From positions 1 through 17,895 of the forward strand of contig CAYVVG010000071.1 in NCBI GenBank assembly GCA_964455285.1: a stretch of 17,895 nucleotides of DNA, read 5' to 3'. Each line of letters starts with the position of its first letter. Within the stretch, counting starts at the first letter, position 1. Made by a program: the position numbers and the translations under genes. Shown piece after piece: positions 14,943 through 17,895 of this stretch. The DNA is from CAIVAT01 sp964455285 (GTDB lineage: Bacteria; Bacteroidota; Bacteroidia; Bacteroidales; FEN-979). Under the pieces are notes generated by a model. That model was not told where the DNA came from, made no database searches, and worked only from the letters and a program-made list of their open reading frames with translations.

Positions 14943-15875
14943 ATGCTACTAGCCCTACTCGGTCCCACGGCCACCGGAAAAACGGCGCTCGCCGCACAGG
15001 TCGCTCATGCGATCGGAGGGGAGGTCATCAGCGCCGACTCACGCCAGGTGTACCGGGGCATGGACATCGGCACGGGCAAAGATTTAGCCGACTACCGGGT
15101 GAACGGGGTCGATATCCCGTATCATCTCATCGACATCGCCGAACCGGGGGAAGAGTATAACATCTACGCTTACCAGAAAGATTTCCTGGAAGTTTACGCC
15201 GGTATCACCGCGAGGAACAAGGTGCCCATCCTTTGCGGCGGGTCGGGCATGTACCTCGAAGCGGTGCTGAAAGGATACCGGCTCCCCGGGGAGGAGCATG
15301 ACGATGCCTTCGTGGCCTCGCTGGATGCCATGACCGATGCGGAACTCGAGGCCCTTTTGCGGTCGATGAAGAACCTGCACAACAACTCCGACCTCGAAGA
15401 CCGGGCACGGATGATCAAAGCCATCCGCATTGCACGTGCGGCCCTACACCCCCTCCCTGCAGGCAGGGAGTGGGCCCGGGGGTGGGTAGTTCCCGGATCC
15501 CTCATCTTCGGCGTCGATTATCCCCGGGGACTGGTGCGCGCGCGCATCCGGGCACGGCTGCAAAGGCGCATGGAAGAGGGCATGACCGGTGAAGTGGAGG
15601 CCTTGCTGGCCCGCGGCGTCACCCCCGAACGGCTGATGCGCTACGGGCTGGAGTATCGTTTTGTGACCCGTTTCGTGCTGGGTGAGATTTCAAAGGAAGA
15701 ACTGCTGGAAGGACTTTACACCGCCATCTGCCAGTTCGCCAAGCGCCAGATGACCTGGTTCCGCCGCATGGAGCGCCAGGGCTTCGTCATTCACTGGATC
15801 GACGGGCGAAAACCGATGGAGGCCAAGGTCGGGGAGATCGTGGACTTATGGGAAAGAGAAGGGGTTGAACAATAG
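14943..15875 (+). CDS. miaA: tRNA dimethylallyltransferase
   Basis: MiaA adds a dimethylallyl group to N6 of A37 in tRNAs that read codons beginning with U. The 310-residue protein shows the P-loop GPTATGKT (7-14), DSRQVYRGMDIGTGK (32-46), PILCGGSGMYLEAV (95-108) and QFAKRQMTWFRRMERQGF (264-281), the last typical of the Bacteroidetes form. I start at the ATG at 14943, which puts the P-loop strand at the N-terminus. An earlier in-frame start at 14838 would run through the repeat array. Residues about 168-184 (LHPLPAGREWARGWVVP) are encoded by a diverged GC-rich element and do not look like family sequence. The rest is intact, and all motifs remain in frame. The stop lies in a short direct repeat, 17 nt from a convergent gene. 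Confidence 0.95.
   Translation: MLLALLGPTATGKTALAAQVAHAIGGEVISADSRQVYRGMDIGTGKDLADYRVNGVDIPYHLIDIAEPGEEYNIYAYQKDFLEVYAGITARNKVPILCGGSGMYLEAVLKGYRLPGEEHDDAFVASLDAMTDAELEALLRSMKNLHNNSDLEDRARMIKAIRIARAALHPLPAGREWARGWVVPGSLIFGVDYPRGLVRARIRARLQRRMEEGMTGEVEALLARGVTPERLMRYGLEYRFVTRFVLGEISKEELLEGLYTAICQFAKRQMTWFRRMERQGFVIHWIDGRKPMEAKVGEIVDLWEREGVEQ
15449..15487 (+). repeat. GC-rich element, diverged copy D, in frame inside miaA
   Basis: The 39 bp share CCCCCTCCCTG with copies A and C at the 5' end and GGGGGTGGG at the 3' end. The middle is different: CTCCCTGC-AG-GCAGGGAG (15453-15470) is a perfect 8-bp hairpin. G runs at 15466-15486 (3, 3, 5 and 3 G) keep a weaker quadruplex pattern. Thirty-nine bp is 13 codons, so the reading frame of miaA is preserved. 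Confidence 0.8.
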
Positions 15876-15886
15876 AACAATAGAAC
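15867..15886. repeat. GAACAATA direct repeat overlapping the miaA stop codon
   Basis: GAACAATA occurs at 15867-15874 and 15875-15882, followed by GAAC. The miaA TAG stop (15873-15875) spans the junction of the two units. The repeat is followed 6 nt later by the end of the convergent DUF1801 gene. I see no terminator hairpin here. Confidence 0.65.
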
Positions 15887-15892
15887 TGCAGG

Positions 15893-16315
15893 TTACTGGT
15901 GCTTCTCCTTCAGGTAGTCGATCGTCGCCCCCATGATCTTTCTGAGCACGTCAAGGTCGATATCGGACAACCGCTTCACATAGATGCAGCCTTTCCCCAT
16001 CTTGAATTTTCCCAGCCCCTGTAAAAGGTGTTCATGCTCTTTCGCTCCGGTGAACACATACAGGGAAATGGCCGCCTTCCGTGGCGAAAATCCAACCAAA
16101 GGCCAATCCCCTTCCTGCCGGCTTCGGTCCGACTTGTAGTGATAGCTCCCAAACCCGATGATGGAGGGACCCCACATTCTGGGTTCAAACCCGGTGAAAT
16201 CCTGCATGATCTTCACCAGTTCGAAGCCATCCTGCTTTTTCTGCTCGCTGTCGGCGAACCGCCGGATGAAGTCGTAAACATCCGCGTCATGCTGCTTTGT
16301 TTTCAGTTCTGCCAT
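15893..16315 (-). CDS. DUF1801-domain protein
   Basis: The 140-residue protein matches DUF1801. The signature segment is PRMWGPSIIGFGSYHYKS (about residues 45-62), followed by GDWPLVGFSPRKAAISLYVF (74-93) and GCIYVKRLSDIDLDVL (109-124). It is probably cytoplasmic, with no signal peptide or membrane segment. The biochemical role of this domain is not established, and nothing around the gene suggests one. It is convergent with miaA, 17 nt apart. Its base composition still resembles the GC-rich part of the window, so it is the last gene before the AT-rich segment. Confidence 0.88.
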   Translation of the reverse strand: MAELKTKQHDADVYDFIRRFADSEQKKQDGFELVKIMQDFTGFEPRMWGPSIIGFGSYHYKSDRSRQEGDWPLVGFSPRKAAISLYVFTGAKEHEHLLQGLGKFKMGKGCIYVKRLSDIDLDVLRKIMGATIDYLKEKHQ

Positions 16316-16384
16316 GGTTTGACGTTGATTTTAGTCCTTTATCATTTTCCTTCCCATACGCAATCTTTGATCTCATACAGGCTG

Positions 16385-16418
16385 AACAGTGGGTGGTACC
16401 GCGAATGTCGCGCCTGTT
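16385..16418 (+). other. Sequence resembling a T-box antiterminator core, no target gene
   Basis: AACAG and CTGTT (16385-16389, 16414-16418) bracket TGGGTGGTACCGCG (16390-16403) and CGCG (16409-16412). This matches the T-box antiterminator layout: an outer stem, the UGGN bulge that reads the tRNA acceptor end, and an inner GCG stem. No aminoacyl-tRNA synthetase or other plus-strand gene follows, and no upstream specifier stem is evident, so it may be coincidence or a relic. Read on the minus strand it is a plain hairpin about 50 nt past the VOC-like gene. Confidence 0.2.
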
Positions 16419-16468
16419 AATCATTTTGTCGAAAACGATCAAGGAATTGCCAAAGTACGGGTGTTTTT

Positions 16469-17170
16469 CTAATATTTTATTACAACAGGAAAGTTTGGTT
16501 TTAAGTCAATTTCAGCATTTTTAATATGGTTGTCAAACGTTAATTCCAGTTTCTCTGCCTTCCCTTTCTCAATATTAATCCCACTTTCAGCTATGCTCTC
16601 AATCATTGTCGATGTACTGGTTGTTATCATTTTACAGGATGTCAGACTTTTTATACCATTAGCATGAATATGATTTAGTTTAAAATCATCTGGTTTATCA
16701 TCTGCAAGCATTTCTTCGATCGAATTGTAATTCGGAAATTCCATTTTAGGGGATAAAACAAACACGACCGGATCGCTTAAATTTTGATTGTTTGTGGCCA
16801 TGAACAATCCACGATCCCGCATCCAGATTGACTTATACTCCTTATAAGAAAATGGAATATTCTTCTGATCAAATGAAGTCATTTTAAGACCCAGACCCAA
16901 ACCTGATAACTTGTTTTGATGCCATTTAGATCGCTTGATGTAATCGCATCCAAAATTTTCCAGATTATCTGCAGCCTCCTTTTCATCAATAATGTAAAGT
17001 AATTCGATGTAGAAATTAAGGAAGAAAATATATTTTCCAGCTGATCCTTGTCCTTTATGCACGCCCGATATGATGCTCGTAAATCCTGCATTTCTAAAAA
17101 TGTCCATTTCAGGTGCATCCTTTTTCACCCAAATGAATATATGGTCAAGCTGAAATATACTTTTCATCAT
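16469..17170 (-). CDS. VOC-like (glyoxalase-like domain) protein, possible integron cassette gene
   Basis: The 233-residue protein begins IFQLDHIFIWVKK (5-17) and continues with IFRNAGFTSIISGVHKGQGSAG and KYIFFLNFYIELLYI. This is the pattern of a glyoxalase-like VOC domain: a first His in LDHIF and a later acidic residue on a beta strand (Glu in IELLYI). The C-terminal half (about 125-233) has no motif that I can name. The substrate is unknown. The gene is AT-rich, unlike the genes before 16315. It starts 40 nt after the attC site in the minus-strand direction, the position expected of a following cassette gene. I could not find an attC at its own 3' end. Two adjacent ATG codons are available at the start. 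Confidence 0.7.
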   Translation of the reverse strand: MMKSIFQLDHIFIWVKKDAPEMDIFRNAGFTSIISGVHKGQGSAGKYIFFLNFYIELLYIIDEKEAADNLENFGCDYIKRSKWHQNKLSGLGLGLKMTSFDQKNIPFSYKEYKSIWMRDRGLFMATNNQNLSDPVVFVLSPKMEFPNYNSIEEMLADDKPDDFKLNHIHANGIKSLTSCKMITTSTSTMIESIAESGINIEKGKAEKLELTFDNHIKNAEIDLKPNFPVVIKY

Positions 17171-17210
17171 TATCAGTCAATCATGCAGCGGACCTTGCTT
17201 GAAACATGGG

Positions 17211-17300
17211 ACCTAACGCATTGCTCGAAACAGCCCCAAAGGTGAACCTTCGCTAAACCTTAACAATGCTGATTTTGTTGCGGTTTAAAGCTCGTTAGGC
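17211..17300 (-). mobile_element. Integron attC recombination site
   Basis: Read on the minus strand, R'' GCCTAAC (17300-17294) and R' GTTAGGT (17217-17211) match the RYYYAAC and GTTRRRY boxes and bound 90 bp, within the usual attC size range. Inside them, GCTTTAAAC and GCTCGAAAC occupy the L'' and L' positions and pair at seven of nine places. The spacers are uneven (1 and 4 nt). The TAA stop of the DUF2442 gene lies inside R'', as in many cassette genes, which fixes the orientation. No integrase gene is in the window. Confidence 0.7.
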
Positions 17301-17537
17301 TACGTGGCTTTTCTTTGATTTGTTTAGTAAACCATTAATGGAAAGATCTTCATCAATGGTTGGCCAATGAATACCATAACCAGAAGGTGAGACTTTGAAA
17401 TTATTCCTTTCTTTCTCATCGGCTTTGGCAAGTTTTTCTGAAATATCTGAAATTCTAAAAGAATATTTTTGACTATTCAGCACTATGATTAGATTTTCCT
17501 GCTCAAAGTAAATATTGGAGATTTTATATGTTTCCAT
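17295..17537 (-). CDS. DUF2442-domain protein, partner of the DUF4160 protein
   Basis: The 80-residue protein carries the DUF2442 signature near its C-terminus: NNFKVSPSGYGIHWPTIDED (about 45-64) followed by LSINGLL. DUF2442 genes are often found next to DUF4160 genes, and the pair is suspected to be a toxin-antitoxin-like unit, although activity is not established to my knowledge. Here the start is 3 nt after the DUF4160 stop, so the two are co-translated. The stop codon (17295-17297) is inside the attC R'' box, and the last residues (KKSHVA) may come from the cassette end rather than the family. Strongly AT-rich. Confidence 0.85.
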   Translation of the reverse strand: METYKISNIYFEQENLIIVLNSQKYSFRISDISEKLAKADEKERNNFKVSPSGYGIHWPTIDEDLSINGLLNKSKKSHVA

Positions 17538-17540
17538 AAA

Positions 17541-17792
17541 TTAGATTTTTTTAAAATATCTATTCCATTCAGAAACAATATAATCAAAATGTTCATAAAT
17601 GATTTTTTTTATTTCCCTTTTGGCTTGAGGAGTAATATTAAAGGAAAAAGCTTCCTCAATTTCAAAGTTATCAATATCAATATAGAATTTAATTTCCATT
17701 TCTGCCTTTTCAGCATGAACATGAATGGGTTCCTGGTTTTCGTTGGAGTAGAAGAAGATTCTCCAACCCGCAATCAGAAGTATAGTAGGCAT
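17541..17792 (-). CDS. DUF4160-domain protein
   Basis: This 83-residue protein has the family start MPTILLIAGWRIFFYSNENQ (1-20), then EPIHVHAEKAEMEIKF (21-36) with the conserved His pair, and a helical C-terminus ending SEWNRYFKK. The length is normal. The domain has no proven function that I know of; pairing with DUF2442 suggests a two-gene stress or toxin-antitoxin-like unit. A full promoter lies directly upstream, with the start codon a few nucleotides from the predicted transcription start. It is the first gene of the cassette-like pair. Confidence 0.88.
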   Translation of the reverse strand: MPTILLIAGWRIFFYSNENQEPIHVHAEKAEMEIKFYIDIDNFEIEEAFSFNITPQAKREIKKIIYEHFDYIVSEWNRYFKKI

Positions 17793-17802
17793 TTTTTTAT
17801 TT

Positions 17803-17834
17803 CAAAGTTACAAAGGAAATCCTGAATTGTCAAA
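17803..17834 (-). promoter_or_regulatory. Complete Bacteroidetes-type promoter for DUF4160-DUF2442
   Basis: On the minus strand TTTG (17834-17831) and TAACTTTG (17810-17803) are separated by 20 nt, matching the -33 TTTG and -7 TAnnTTTG consensus and spacing. The -7 box ends 10 nt before the ATG (17792-17790), so the leader would be about 3-5 nt. Bases 17835-17895 show nothing I can identify. Confidence 0.7.
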
Positions 17835-17895
17835 TTTTTATTTGATTAAGCACTTCCGTACCAGTAAGGAAAAACAGCAGCTATTATTACCCTTT

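Noticed and set aside
16316..16468. Second attC site at the 3' end of the VOC-like gene
   Set aside because: No RYYYAAC/GTTRRRY pair at attC spacing is present. The only inverted structure (AACAG/CTGTT) is too short.

Overview
The window comes from a Bacteroidota chromosome, most likely of the order Bacteroidales or a close relative. The evidence is the gene content (family M49 dipeptidyl peptidase III, a ComB homologue, a Bacteroidetes-type MiaA, a fibre-like secreted protein with the SSAMLDIKSTASGLLIPRM signature) and several matches to the Bacteroidetes -7 promoter element TAnnTTTG. About the first 16.3 kb is GC-rich. The last 1.4 kb is visibly AT-rich and looks acquired. No close species can be named from the sequence alone.

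Bases 49-10673, all minus strand: eight tightly spaced genes read right to left. They are gcvT, a lipoprotein-like coiled protein, two small secreted proteins of unknown function, a large secreted leucine-rich-repeat protein, a ComB-like phosphatase, a secreted dipeptidyl peptidase III and a secreted M23 peptidase. Gaps are 3-13 nt, except 62-64 nt at two places filled with AT-rich repeats. The four middle genes (9520-4594) look like one envelope module. Three of them seem to share a small alpha+beta domain, and the LRR protein repeats a Trp-Trp cap three times. I cannot assign the module a function; it is the best candidate here for an undescribed protein system.

Bases 10674-12900: an exported VOC-fold protein and a secreted Lcl/DUF1566-domain protein, surrounded by dense short repeats. 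The most striking is a 37-bp GC-rich element with a four-tetrad G-quadruplex motif, present in three near-identical copies, two of them as a 36-bp perfect inverted repeat in front of the next gene. A fourth, diverged copy lies in frame inside miaA.

Bases 12901-15875, plus strand: a membrane-bound CapD/FlaA1/WbpM-type nucleotide-sugar 4,6-dehydratase, a four-unit 35-bp palindromic repeat array that supplies its stop codon, then miaA. A DUF1801 protein follows convergently at 15893-16315.

Bases 16316-17895: an AT-rich segment with a VOC-like protein, a 90-bp integron-type attC site, and a DUF2442/DUF4160 gene pair behind a textbook Bacteroidetes promoter. The DUF2442 stop codon lies inside the attC R'' box, as is typical of integron cassettes. 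No integrase, tRNA, rRNA or CRISPR array is visible.
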